Assembly: GCA_964648795.1 (NCBI GenBank)
Contig: CAZYMB010000004.1
Location: 104,478-168,477, forward strand
Reading direction: 5' to 3'
Origin: JAHDDW01 sp964648795
GTDB lineage: Bacteria; Actinomycetota; Acidimicrobiia; Acidimicrobiales; SZUA-35
DNA length: 64,000 nt
The position numbers and the translations under genes were made by a program. Shown here in pieces: positions 16,048 through 25,197 of this stretch; positions within the stretch are counted from its first letter, which is position 1; every line of letters begins with the position of its first letter. Under the pieces are notes generated by a model that was given only the letters and a program-made list of their open reading frames with translations, searched no databases and had not been told where the DNA came from.

Positions 16048-17670
16048 ATGACCAGCTTGCGAATCGGATTAGCTCAATTTCACCCTGTAATGGGCCAATT
16101 CGAGGCCAATTTGGCCTCTATTGGCCAATTGGTCCAAGAGGCTAAGTCTCAGGGCTGCGACATAGTTTGCTTTGGGGAACTAGCAATTTCGGGATATCCA
16201 CCCCAAGATTTACTATTCAACACCCTATTTGTGGAGCGCAGTATCGAAGCAACAAACCGATTAACTGAGGTAGCGTCCGGAATCGTCGTGGTTATAGGTG
16301 GCGTGAGTTTTGGAGAAGAAGATAAAGCTATCCATAACTCTGCGTATGCGTTTGGCAACAGTAACCTTCTCGGGATATCGCACAAATCTAAACTTCCCAA
16401 CTACGAAGTCTTCGACGAAAAGCGATACTTTACCCCTGGACCAGCGTGTGTCATCGATATCAAGGGCCACAAAGCTGGTTTGATAGTTTGTGAAGATGTT
16501 TGGGATGGAGACGAGGTTTGCCAGTCTCTAAGTGATCAGGGAGCAGAGCTGCTGGTAGTTGTCAATGCATCCCCCTACAGCTTGGACAAAAGCAGAGAGC
16601 GATCTGAAGTTCTCGATAAGAGGATGGCTGAAGTCGATCTTGGCATTGCTTATGTGAACATCGTTGGTGGTCAAGACGGGTTAGTCTTCGACGGGAGCTC
16701 ACATGCTCGAGGGCCTCAATTCGAGATGATCTCAGACGTAGGCCAGTTTGAAGAAGGGCTAGCTGTTTGGGATTGGAACGCTGAACCAACGCAAACGAAG
16801 CCGAATAACCCAGTCGGATTGCCACAAAACGAGGCTGTTTTTGCGGCCTCAGTCAGAGGGCTCAGAGACTATGTTAACGACAACGGGTTCGATCAAGTGG
16901 GGGTTGCACTATCTGGAGGAATCGACTCTGCCTTGACAACTTATATAGCCGCCAAGGCGCTAGGAGGTGAAAATATACATGCTGTAACCATGCCTTCTGT
17001 CTACTCTTCTGATCATTCAATTTCAGACTCTGTTGAACTGTGCAACAACTTGGGTGTTGAGATATATGAGCTCGGGATAGAAACCATTCACTCGCAATAT
17101 CAGCAAACGCTATCAGAAAGCCTCGATGCATCGATACGGCCAATCACAGATGAAAATCTTCAATCGCGAATCCGAGGAGTCTTAATGATGGCTCTGTCGA
17201 ATCAACAAGACTGGCTTGTCCTTGCAACTGGCAACAAAACTGAAGCTGCTGTTGGGTACTCGACTCTTTATGGTGACACCGTCGGTGCATACGGTGTGAT
17301 TCGTGACCTGTGGAAAGACCAGGTCTATGAACTCTCAAACTGGATAAACAGTAACTTCGAAGAACAGATCCCTGATCACATCATTAGTAAGGCTCCCTCA
17401 GCAGAACTAAGGTCTGACCAAACAGATGAGGAGACCCTAGGTAATTACGACACTGTCGACGCAATTCTCAAGCTCTATATTGAGCAGCGACAAACTGTTA
17501 CAGAAATAGCGAGCCAAGGATACGACTTAGACCATGTAAAACGTCTGGTTAGCTTAGTTGATAGGGCCGAGTACAAACGTCGGCAGTCTCCCATCGGTAC
17601 CAGGATCTCGAAAATGTCATTCGGTGTAGATAGAAGAGTGCCTATTACGAACTCTTTTAAGCCACTGTAA
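16048..17670 (+). CDS. nadE: Glutamine-dependent NAD+ synthetase
   Basis: The N-terminal 270 residues are a nitrilase-type glutaminase with Glu (FGELAISGY), Lys (HKSKLPNY) and Cys (VCEDVWD) at the catalytic positions. The C-terminal half is an ATP pyrophosphatase with the SGGIDSALT loop and the TGNKTEAAVGYSTLYGD segment that binds nicotinate adenine dinucleotide. It amidates deamido-NAD using ammonia from glutamine, the last step of NAD synthesis. At 540 residues it belongs to the shorter bacterial two-domain class. Single gene with a roughly 170-base upstream region. Confidence 0.95.
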   Translation: MTSLRIGLAQFHPVMGQFEANLASIGQLVQEAKSQGCDIVCFGELAISGYPPQDLLFNTLFVERSIEATNRLTEVASGIVVVIGGVSFGEEDKAIHNSAYAFGNSNLLGISHKSKLPNYEVFDEKRYFTPGPACVIDIKGHKAGLIVCEDVWDGDEVCQSLSDQGAELLVVVNASPYSLDKSRERSEVLDKRMAEVDLGIAYVNIVGGQDGLVFDGSSHARGPQFEMISDVGQFEEGLAVWDWNAEPTQTKPNNPVGLPQNEAVFAASVRGLRDYVNDNGFDQVGVALSGGIDSALTTYIAAKALGGENIHAVTMPSVYSSDHSISDSVELCNNLGVEIYELGIETIHSQYQQTLSESLDASIRPITDENLQSRIRGVLMMALSNQQDWLVLATGNKTEAAVGYSTLYGDTVGAYGVIRDLWKDQVYELSNWINSNFEEQIPDHIISKAPSAELRSDQTDEETLGNYDTVDAILKLYIEQRQTVTEIASQGYDLDHVKRLVSLVDRAEYKRRQSPIGTRISKMSFGVDRRVPITNSFKPL

Positions 17671-17671
17671 G

Positions 17672-19174
17672 CTACTCTGCGACTACAACTCCAACGATGT
17701 CAGTACCGACATTGCGAACTTGTCCTATAGCTGCTGCGATGTCTTTGCGAGACTCTTTACTTGAGTCAACGACCATCAGTGCAGCCTGAGCTAGTCGGGA
17801 AATATCGACAGCGTCTGCAACATCAAGAACAGCTGGTGAATCTATGAGTACAAGGTCATAGTCTTCGGTGACTGCACTCAACATTCGTCCAAATGCTTCG
17901 CTTTGTAGTACATCAGCTGGACGGCTTGTAGCTGTTCCTCCACCCAGTAGGTGGAGATTCGGGTCGAGTTCCAATTTCTCAATAGCATCGGCTAGTGAGC
18001 TCTGACCAGATACAACGTCGCTAAGACCAAGTCCGTCGTTTAGAGGATCGTCTCGCAAGTTACCGCCTACTAGCAAAGTCCTTCGACCACTTCGTGCAGC
18101 CATTGCTGCAAGGTTAGCTGCAACGAACCCTGAGACTCGAGAGTTCTTTACACCCGAAACAACAACCAATGACTTTTCCTCTTGGTCCAAGTTGAACAAC
18201 ATTGTTGCCTGGACTCTTCTGTAAGAGTCAGCACCAACGGAGTTACTTGGATAGACAGAAAGACCAGAACCACTTCTAAGTTTGACTGGGGCTGTACCTA
18301 GTACAGGAACGCCCAATTCGGCGATTTCGGTAGAAGCTGAACGCAGACGATCATCTGAACGATCCAGCACGAGTGCGAGCGAGACGCCAGCGATTAGGCC
18401 TAGTAGTGCACCAAAGGCAGGACCAGCTATTGTTGGCAGACCTTCTGTGGAGTCAGGAGCGGTAGCATCAGAAATTACCGATCCAGCGTCAATATTTGAC
18501 CCTTGTGTACTACCAAGACTTCGACTAATCTGGTCGAGCTCAGCCTCAAGGCCGATTACTTCAAACGGCGCTGGAGCTCCACCAGCGTAAACGCTTGAAA
18601 GCTCAGTTTCGATTTGGACTTGTCTTTCAAGTAGTGATTGTCTGGTTTGTTCAAGGCTCGCTCCAGCGTCATCGCGTCTGAAATCAACATAAGCAACGGC
18701 GACTGCTTGAGCTAGCTGAGCGGCTTCCTCTGAATCGTCCGAAGATGCAGTAACAACAAGAATCTGAGAGTCACCGATTACGTCGACTTCGACTTTGTCG
18801 CTGTTTCGTTGAATTGCCTCGTCATCAAAATCGAGAGCTTTTGCATTCTGTAGTGTTTCAGGGTTGCTGTAGCTGGATAGAGCTTCGCCATCGGCTACTT
18901 CGATAATATTCAAGGCCCTACCAAGTACAGCTTGCGAAGATGCAATCTCTTCTTCTGTAGTTGTATTGATCTGGCGATCAGGATCTACGGTAGCTGTCTG
19001 AGCAATAATCGGCTTAACCTGGACTTCCGCCTCAGCTACGAACTGACTTCCGCGAGTCTGGAAGAGAATAAAACCAAGAATTAGACCAGCTATGGTCAGT
19101 CCCACAATAAGGGGTACATAGCGCTTCAACGGCGCTGTATATTCTGAGATATTTATGACGGGATTATCTGACAT
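17672..19174 (-). CDS. Wzz/BY-kinase-like chain-length protein with degenerate nucleotide site
   Basis: Two transmembrane helices (about 20-40 and 248-270) enclose a Wzz-type external domain, and residues 290-500 form a cytoplasmic BY-kinase/MinD-like domain. Such proteins control polysaccharide chain length and export. The Walker B segment DLVLIDSPAV (440-449) is intact. In place of Walker A there is SGVKNSRVSG (340-349), with no GK[ST], and Walker A' reads LLVGGNLRDD (368-376), with no leading aspartate. There is no tyrosine-rich tail. Kinase activity is therefore doubtful and a structural role likelier. It is convergent with nadE, one base apart. Confidence 0.85.
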   Translation of the reverse strand: MSDNPVINISEYTAPLKRYVPLIVGLTIAGLILGFILFQTRGSQFVAEAEVQVKPIIAQTATVDPDRQINTTTEEEIASSQAVLGRALNIIEVADGEALSSYSNPETLQNAKALDFDDEAIQRNSDKVEVDVIGDSQILVVTASSDDSEEAAQLAQAVAVAYVDFRRDDAGASLEQTRQSLLERQVQIETELSSVYAGGAPAPFEVIGLEAELDQISRSLGSTQGSNIDAGSVISDATAPDSTEGLPTIAGPAFGALLGLIAGVSLALVLDRSDDRLRSASTEIAELGVPVLGTAPVKLRSGSGLSVYPSNSVGADSYRRVQATMLFNLDQEEKSLVVVSGVKNSRVSGFVAANLAAMAARSGRRTLLVGGNLRDDPLNDGLGLSDVVSGQSSLADAIEKLELDPNLHLLGGGTATSRPADVLQSEAFGRMLSAVTEDYDLVLIDSPAVLDVADAVDISRLAQAALMVVDSSKESRKDIAAAIGQVRNVGTDIVGVVVAE

Positions 19175-19370
19175 AATCTACTTTCTAATTACCTAACTGA
19201 ATCTTATGTCGGCCAAATCGCATCATAACCTAGCAATTTGAGAATATTTTGTTCAAAATACACAAAAACCTTTCAGTCCCCAGAAATTCAGCCGACAGTA
19301 ATGTTTAGACGGTTCAGAGCAATGAAGCTCAAGAACATTTGCGTTAAACTATTCCTTTGCTAGGAGACCC

Positions 19371-20276
19371 ATGAAAACTCAACTTTCTCACCTCAAAGTG
19401 CTTGAATCTGAGGCCATGTTCATTATCCGAGAAGTTGCAGCTGAGTTCGAAAGACCATGCCTGATGTTCTCGGGAGGCAAGGACTCTATTCTTGTTCTTA
19501 CCCTGGCAGTTAAGGCATTCGCCCCAGCGCCTGTGCCATTCCCAATTCTGCACGTCGACACCGGACATAACTTCCCCGAAGTTATCGAGTTCCGCGACAA
19601 GATAGTCGAACAATACGGGCTGAAGCTAATTGTTGCTTCTGTTCAAGACCAAATCGATTCTGGAAAAGTTAAAGAAGAAACAGGCCCAGGCGCTTCTCGT
19701 AACTTCCTACAAATCTCTGCACTCCTAGAAGCAATCGAAGAACACAAGTTCGATGCATGTTTCGGTGGCGCACGCCGTGACGAAGAAAAAGCACGAGCTA
19801 AAGAACGTATCTACTCATTTAGAGATGAGTTCGGACAGTGGGACCCTAAAGGCCAACGTCCAGAACTATGGAGCCTCTACAACGGACGCTGCAACCCAGG
19901 TGAGAACATGCGTATCTTCCCTATCTCTAACTGGACAGAGCTAGATGTCTGGAACTACATCAATGAGATGGAAGTAGAAGTTCCTGATGTATACCTAGCT
20001 CACCACCGTGATGTCTTCGAACGTGATGGCATGTGGATGGCTGTTACTGAGCACCTTCAAGCTCCAGAAGGCACGCCAGTCGAGAACAAGCTAGTTCGAT
20101 TCCGCACTATTGGTGACGCAACAATTACAGGTGCTGTTGAATCGCCAGCTAAAACACTGGAACAAGTTATCGAGGAGATTGGCGCTACTCGCACAACAGA
20201 GCGTGGCGCAACTCGAGCCGATGACCGACGAACAGAAGCCGCTATGGAAGACCGCAAGAAAGAAGGCTACTTCTAA
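19371..20276 (+). CDS. cysD: Sulfate adenylyltransferase subunit 2
   Basis: This 301-residue protein has the PP-loop FSGGKDSIL (about 34-42), the GGARRDEEKARAKER segment and a C-terminus ending in KKEGYF, all typical of CysD. With CysN it makes adenylyl sulfate from ATP and sulfate. The ATG follows AGGAGA. The next gene overlaps the stop as TAATG, so the two subunits are translationally coupled. First gene of cysD-cysN-cysC. Confidence 0.96.
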   Translation: MKTQLSHLKVLESEAMFIIREVAAEFERPCLMFSGGKDSILVLTLAVKAFAPAPVPFPILHVDTGHNFPEVIEFRDKIVEQYGLKLIVASVQDQIDSGKVKEETGPGASRNFLQISALLEAIEEHKFDACFGGARRDEEKARAKERIYSFRDEFGQWDPKGQRPELWSLYNGRCNPGENMRIFPISNWTELDVWNYINEMEVEVPDVYLAHHRDVFERDGMWMAVTEHLQAPEGTPVENKLVRFRTIGDATITGAVESPAKTLEQVIEEIGATRTTERGATRADDRRTEAAMEDRKKEGYF

Positions 20277-21529
20277 TGGATCTATTAAGACTTGCTACAG
20301 CTGGAAGCGTAGACGACGGAAAGTCAACATTGATTGGCCGTCTACTTTACGATTCAAAATCAATTTTTGAAGATCAGCTCGAATCAATTGAAGAAACTTC
20401 ACAGGCACGTGGTGCTGAAACGGTTGACCTTGCACTATTGACTGATGGTCTACGAGCAGAACGTGAACAGGGCATCACAATCGATGTTGCTCACCGCTAC
20501 TTTGCAACACCTAAGCGTAAGTTCATTATTGCTGACACACCAGGACACACCCAGTACACCCGAAACATGGTTACCGGTGCCTCGACTGCGAACTTAGCAA
20601 TCATCTTGATCGATGCCCGTAAGGGAATCTTAGAGCAATCTAGACGACACGCATTCATTGCCAGTCTGCTACAGATTCCACACCTTGTAGTAGCTGTCAA
20701 CAAAATGGACTTAGTTGACTACGATCAAGAAACATTCGAAAATATCCGAACTGAGTTTATTGATTTCGCATCTCGTCTAGATGTTCCTGACCTTACATTC
20801 ATCCCAATGTCTGCCCTTGAGGGTGACAATGTTGTGGATCGCTCAGCGAACATGGATTGGTACAACGGCTCAACACTGTTGCACCACCTAGAAGAGGTAT
20901 ACATTGCATCTGACCGCAACTTGCAAGATGCCAGGTTCCCAGTTCAGTTTGTTATCCGCCCACAAAGCAAGGAATACCCTGACTACCGCGGATACGCAGG
21001 ACGCGTTGAAGGTGGAATCATGCGCCCAGGCGACGAAGTTGTTGCCCTCCCATCTGGTTTGACTTCGAAGATCAAAGCGATCGAACAGAATGGCGAAGAG
21101 CTTACGCAAGCTTATTTCCCAATGTCTGTAACCGTAATGCTGGAAGACGAGATTGATATTTCTCGTGGTGACATGATCTGTCGTGTTAACAATCAACCAA
21201 CACCAACCCAAGACATTGAAGCAATGGTTTGCTGGATGGCAGATGCCTCGACCCTTACAGAAGGTTCGAAACTAGCTATCAAGCACACAAGCAATTGGGG
21301 CAAAGTAGTTGTCAAAGACTTCCGATACCGCCTTGATGTAAATACCTTGAGCCGAGACTTCGAAGCAGATTCTCTTGAACTTAACGAAATTGGCAAAGTG
21401 CGAATGCGTGTGACTAAGCCTCTAATGGCTGACTTATACGACCGCAACCGTCAGACCGGAAGTTTCATCCTTGTAGATGAGACAACGAACGTAACCGTTG
21501 GCGCCGGAATGATTACCTCCGTCGACTAG
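20276..21529 (+). CDS. cysN: Sulfate adenylyltransferase subunit 1 (GTPase)
   Basis: An EF-Tu-like GTPase of 417 residues with G1 GSVDDGKST, G3 DTPGHTQYTRNM and G4 NKMDLVDY, followed by beta-barrel domains. GTP hydrolysis drives APS synthesis by CysD. It lacks the C-terminal APS-kinase fusion seen in CysNC proteins; that activity is supplied by the separate gene two bases downstream. Confidence 0.96.
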   Translation: MDLLRLATAGSVDDGKSTLIGRLLYDSKSIFEDQLESIEETSQARGAETVDLALLTDGLRAEREQGITIDVAHRYFATPKRKFIIADTPGHTQYTRNMVTGASTANLAIILIDARKGILEQSRRHAFIASLLQIPHLVVAVNKMDLVDYDQETFENIRTEFIDFASRLDVPDLTFIPMSALEGDNVVDRSANMDWYNGSTLLHHLEEVYIASDRNLQDARFPVQFVIRPQSKEYPDYRGYAGRVEGGIMRPGDEVVALPSGLTSKIKAIEQNGEELTQAYFPMSVTVMLEDEIDISRGDMICRVNNQPTPTQDIEAMVCWMADASTLTEGSKLAIKHTSNWGKVVVKDFRYRLDVNTLSRDFEADSLELNEIGKVRMRVTKPLMADLYDRNRQTGSFILVDETTNVTVGAGMITSVD

Positions 21530-21531
21530 CG

Positions 21532-22131
21532 ATGTCTAACCAAAAGACAGAGAACACTATTTGGCACGATGGCTTGATCGAAAGATCAACCAGAGAATCT
21601 AAGACTGGTCAAACTGGTTTAACAGTATGGCTTACTGGACTTAGCGGCTCTGGGAAATCATCTGTTGCTGTCGAACTTGAACGCCAACTAGTCGAGGCAG
21701 GCAACTCTGCATACTTACTCGATGGCGACAATTTGCGACACGGCTTAAACGGTGACCTTTCATTTAGCCCAGAAGACCGCCAAGAAAACATCAGGCGCAC
21801 TTCTCATGTAGCTGCTCTATTTGCGGATGCCGGAGTAGTCAGTATCGCTCCCCTTGTAAGTCCTTATAGAGCAAGTCGTGAACTGGCCAGAGAACTACAC
21901 GATGCCGCTGGGGTTAAGTTTGTTGAGGTATTCATTGATACCCCTCTGGAAGTATGCCAAGCACGCGATCCCAAAGGTCTCTACGAAAAGGCTGCCGCCG
22001 GAGAGATTAAAGGGATGACCGGGATCGATGCACCATATGAAGCTCCCGACAAACCTGAGCTTCGCTACACACCAGAAGATGGGCAACCAGACGAAGTTGC
22101 CGGAAAGATCATAGAAGCTCTCGGGCTCTAA
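21532..22131 (+). CDS. cysC: Adenylyl-sulfate kinase
   Basis: The P-loop GLSGSGKSS (about 36-44), DGDNLRHGLNGDLSF and the FIDTPLEVCQARDPKGLY segment identify APS kinase, which makes PAPS. At 199 residues it has normal length. It follows cysN by two bases and overlaps the convergent LCP gene by four. PAPS can feed sulfate reduction or sulfotransferases; no PAPS reductase or sulfotransferase is in the window, and the polysaccharide-type neighbours (Wzz-like and LCP) leave sulfated surface glycans as a possibility. Confidence 0.96.
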   Translation: MSNQKTENTIWHDGLIERSTRESKTGQTGLTVWLTGLSGSGKSSVAVELERQLVEAGNSAYLLDGDNLRHGLNGDLSFSPEDRQENIRRTSHVAALFADAGVVSIAPLVSPYRASRELARELHDAAGVKFVEVFIDTPLEVCQARDPKGLYEKAAAGEIKGMTGIDAPYEAPDKPELRYTPEDGQPDEVAGKIIEALGL

Positions 22132-23420
22132 AAATCTTCCCCTGTAATCAAGGCGAGCTCTTCAACATTAGGGTCTTCAACCAAGACTGAGGCGAACGCA
22201 ACCGAGTTCTGAAATTCTATGGCAACTGCTTCGAAAGCTGGATTAAATCTAATCTCAGTTAACGCAACTCTGGTCGGATAATCTGAGACAAGCCCCACTG
22301 CTATATTTGTTTGGCGAAGGTTAGTAGCGGCTTGAGTCGCTTGGCCTGGGACACCGCTTCCATTAAAGACATCTACCGTAGCTCCAGCCAAGGTCGAGAA
22401 GCCTCTAAAGAGACTGAGAGTATCATCAGAACCTTGTGCCAACCGCAGTACTGAGGCTGTTCCCTCAGTACCAGCGACAACGGGCAAGGTATGGCTTGTT
22501 ATGCTGTCGACTCCCACGCTTTGATAGGTAGTCGCAAGCGATGTCAACGATGAGATACTAACGCTACTCGAGAAGACCACGTTTTCTGCTAACACCGAAA
22601 TCTGTGAATCTGTATTTATGAAATTGAGCGAAGTTGAACTCGAGACAAGCTCGCTAGCTACCTCTACCAAAAAGTTCCGTTGCCTCTCGGTTCTACCTAG
22701 GTCGCCAGTAGGGTCAGTGGTCCAGCGCCCATTCTCATTCTGTTCTTGATAAGAGCGGGCCCTGGCGTAAGCCAACGCCTGACTCCCATCGAGTACCTGA
22801 GTCCCAGCGTCAACTGATAGACCAGAAGCTAAGTCTCTGGCTGGGCGCTCAAAGTCAATTTCGACTCCTCCAAGAGAGTCAACCACCGACTGAAATCCTC
22901 TAAAGTCAACTTCCGCATAGTGATTAATTTCAATTCCAAGGTTTGATTGAATTGTCCTGACTAAGCGTCGTCGTCCCTCGCTCAGCTCTTCTTCAGTAGC
23001 ATTAGACGGTACTCGGTATGCCGAATTGATACGTCCAAAGCTTCCGTCTATATCTACCCACAAATCCCGAGGAACCGAGATAATATCGATCCGATTCAAA
23101 TCAGGGTCAACCCTTGCCACAATCATTGTGTCAGTTCTTACACCTTCAATTGGAGTGTTTCTATCCAAAAAGAACCGGGCATCTTCGTCTTCTGAACTTA
23201 TCTCTGAGCGATCATCTGTGCCAACCAACAACCAGTTCGCTGGTTCATTATTTGGGGTCTCCACAAGACCCAGTTCGGCCCGCACTAGCTTTTGTGACTG
23301 TCTGAAGGCAAATCCGGCACCGGCAGCTCCAAGAATAGCTACAAGACTCAGTAAGATGCCCACTGAAATAAGAACCTTATCCTTGATACTTCTTTTGGAT
23401 TTTACTGGGCGGTCTGTCAT
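22128..23420 (-). CDS. LytR-CpsA-Psr (LCP) family cell-wall glycopolymer ligase
   Basis: One N-terminal transmembrane helix (about 13-35) is followed by an LCP domain with NWLLVGTDDR, TDTMIVARVD, SVPRDLWVDI, GRINSAYR and the DFRGFQSVVDSLGGVEIDF segment, which carry the arginines and aspartates that bind the polyprenyl pyrophosphate substrate. The last 100 residues fit the LytR_C domain (VDVFNGSGVPGQA). LCP enzymes transfer glycopolymers from lipid carriers to peptidoglycan outside the membrane. Convergent with cysC, with stops overlapping by four bases. Confidence 0.93.
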   Translation of the reverse strand: MTDRPVKSKRSIKDKVLISVGILLSLVAILGAAGAGFAFRQSQKLVRAELGLVETPNNEPANWLLVGTDDRSEISSEDEDARFFLDRNTPIEGVRTDTMIVARVDPDLNRIDIISVPRDLWVDIDGSFGRINSAYRVPSNATEEELSEGRRRLVRTIQSNLGIEINHYAEVDFRGFQSVVDSLGGVEIDFERPARDLASGLSVDAGTQVLDGSQALAYARARSYQEQNENGRWTTDPTGDLGRTERQRNFLVEVASELVSSSTSLNFINTDSQISVLAENVVFSSSVSISSLTSLATTYQSVGVDSITSHTLPVVAGTEGTASVLRLAQGSDDTLSLFRGFSTLAGATVDVFNGSGVPGQATQAATNLRQTNIAVGLVSDYPTRVALTEIRFNPAFEAVAIEFQNSVAFASVLVEDPNVEELALITGEDF

Positions 23421-23561
23421 AGAAGGAAGAATTTAGAGACAAAAGAGTCTGTCAGAGACATCATACTATTCTCGTTTCCATAATAATACGGGAAGTAACA
23501 ATGACGGAGTATTGGCGGGACGGCACCGTATTTTATCTACAATATAAGCAATCAAACGACT

Positions 23562-24863
23562 ATGAATTCACTAGAAGATCCCGCCGAAAAACCTACACAG
23601 AAGAGTCGTCCAGTCCGTTCTGGGCCGCATGATGTCATCACTGTGTTACTTGACGATGGCTTCAGAATAAGTGGTTTGGAAAGCGCTTCTGAAGGCCGCA
23701 ACAGTCATAGGAAACGAAGCGGCACAGAAATAAGACACGTCGCCGGGATTGATGCTGGCAGCCGACTAAGTCTTATTAATGGAACCTATCTAATTAAAAC
23801 CGACCCAGAAGCAGAGCCCATCGAAATTGAAATTGAAGGCAGCACAGCAATTGCGAAACCCCGAAACATAGAACTTATGTTGGATGGGTTGCCGATTCAT
23901 TCTGAAGAAATAATCGGCAACAAGGTACTCAGCGCTATGGGTAATAGCTTTACGATTCGGAACGAAAGAAACCAAAGTGGCAAGTCCGCTAAACCTTCTC
24001 GTAGAAAAAAACGCAAGAATATCCAAGTTCCAAAGTTCAGACTTAAAGAAAAAGTCACCTGGATACACGGAGATACTGACGAAACACCCAGCCAAGATCT
24101 TGATGAAGAATCTGCTGAGTTTATTGAATCAATCAGGCAAGCCCGAAATCTTGATGCAGCGACTCAGCGAACACTCCACCCCGATCCAGAAGAACTTGCC
24201 CAAAGAGTCGATACAAAGGGCGCAGAAATCCTAGCTAGAGGCGCTTCGGACCCTAACTTTCTCCGCTGGAGTATCTCCTATGCTGACCTACCATGGAGAC
24301 CAAACTTTGGCCTGTCTAGAGAAATCCCACGCAACCTACATGCCAACGTGGACCAGCTCTGCTCTATCCCATCCGTGCCAATTACAGCTAATTTAGTTAG
24401 GGGCCCGCTGGCAATAATTGGCCCACCGGAAGCACGCTTCGCTAGCGCACGACACGCTATCTGCTCACTAGTAGCGTTTCAAAAAGTTGGGTCACTGGAC
24501 TTAAAGGTAATCACGACGCCGGAAAACTCGGATTTACATTGGGGCTGGACAAGCGAATTCCCTTCCTGGGCATCACAAGCAGACAACCAAATCCGAGTAG
24601 TTATCGTAGATGGAATTCGAGCGTTTGACTTAGCTGGGTTACATCACGACAAAGTCACAAGCGGAGAGATGCATATGATTCTTTTGGCTGAAGACGAATC
24701 AGAACTCCCCGACTACTTCGATATTAAGCTTGCCGTTACCAACGATGGGCGGGCCACAGCGACTAATCAAGCCGGTGAACAACTAGAGGGTATAGCTTTA
24801 GGTGTGGGGACTAGACACGCCACAAAATTGATGCAACGGCTAAACCAAATCGAATCTAGCTAA
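23562..24863 (+). CDS. EssC/FtsK-accessory-like protein without ATPase motor
   Basis: I find no catalytic motif in these 433 residues. The first 130 residues look like the FHA-like N-terminal part of EssC-type proteins. The middle has basic patches and then residues 230-350 contain LPWRPNFG and GPLAIIGPPEARFASARHAICSL, followed by LKVITTPE and WGWTSEFPSWA. This resembles the region preceding the ATPases in FtsK/EssC proteins of actinobacteria, where domains bind but do not hydrolyse nucleotide. No Walker A motif is present and the protein stops before any motor domain. It is convergent with the lipoprotein/LysM-BTAD pair. The likeness is judged by eye. Confidence 0.55.
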   Translation: MNSLEDPAEKPTQKSRPVRSGPHDVITVLLDDGFRISGLESASEGRNSHRKRSGTEIRHVAGIDAGSRLSLINGTYLIKTDPEAEPIEIEIEGSTAIAKPRNIELMLDGLPIHSEEIIGNKVLSAMGNSFTIRNERNQSGKSAKPSRRKKRKNIQVPKFRLKEKVTWIHGDTDETPSQDLDEESAEFIESIRQARNLDAATQRTLHPDPEELAQRVDTKGAEILARGASDPNFLRWSISYADLPWRPNFGLSREIPRNLHANVDQLCSIPSVPITANLVRGPLAIIGPPEARFASARHAICSLVAFQKVGSLDLKVITTPENSDLHWGWTSEFPSWASQADNQIRVVIVDGIRAFDLAGLHHDKVTSGEMHMILLAEDESELPDYFDIKLAVTNDGRATATNQAGEQLEGIALGVGTRHATKLMQRLNQIESS

Positions 24864-24864
24864 A

Positions 24865-25197
24865 TTAAAGATCTAGCTCTGAGCTAACACAATCAGCAAT
24901 GCTTCTTTGCACACCCACAGGCAAATCTGCATTTGCGTCCTGCGTTAGTAGATCGTCTAACGCAACAAACTCTGAAAATAGCATCTCGGATGATGTCGTA
25001 TCCCAGACACAACCACAAATGTCAGAGACTAAGTCACTATCGATATCACTGGCTCGCTGATCGAGAGCAATGTCTTCTCCTGTTTGAGTACAGGCAGCTA
25101 GAAAGCTGTCTTCGCTAAAGTCGTTGAACTCTTGAGCTTGAGTTGTGGCGCCACAGGCTGACCCCAAGAAAACGAAACTAATTAGTAGCTTGCGCAT
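24865..25197 (-). CDS. Small cysteine-containing lipoprotein
   Basis: The 110-residue protein has a lipoprotein signal (FLGSAC, Cys15). The mature part is acidic with four further cysteines (AACTQ, ICGCVW, ADCVS), probably disulfide-bonded outside the cell. No family is recognised. Its start overlaps the end of the LysM-BTAD gene by 20 bases on the same strand, so they are co-transcribed and may work together. Confidence 0.7.
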   Translation of the reverse strand: MRKLLISFVFLGSACGATTQAQEFNDFSEDSFLAACTQTGEDIALDQRASDIDSDLVSDICGCVWDTTSSEMLFSEFVALDDLLTQDANADLPVGVQRSIADCVSSELDL

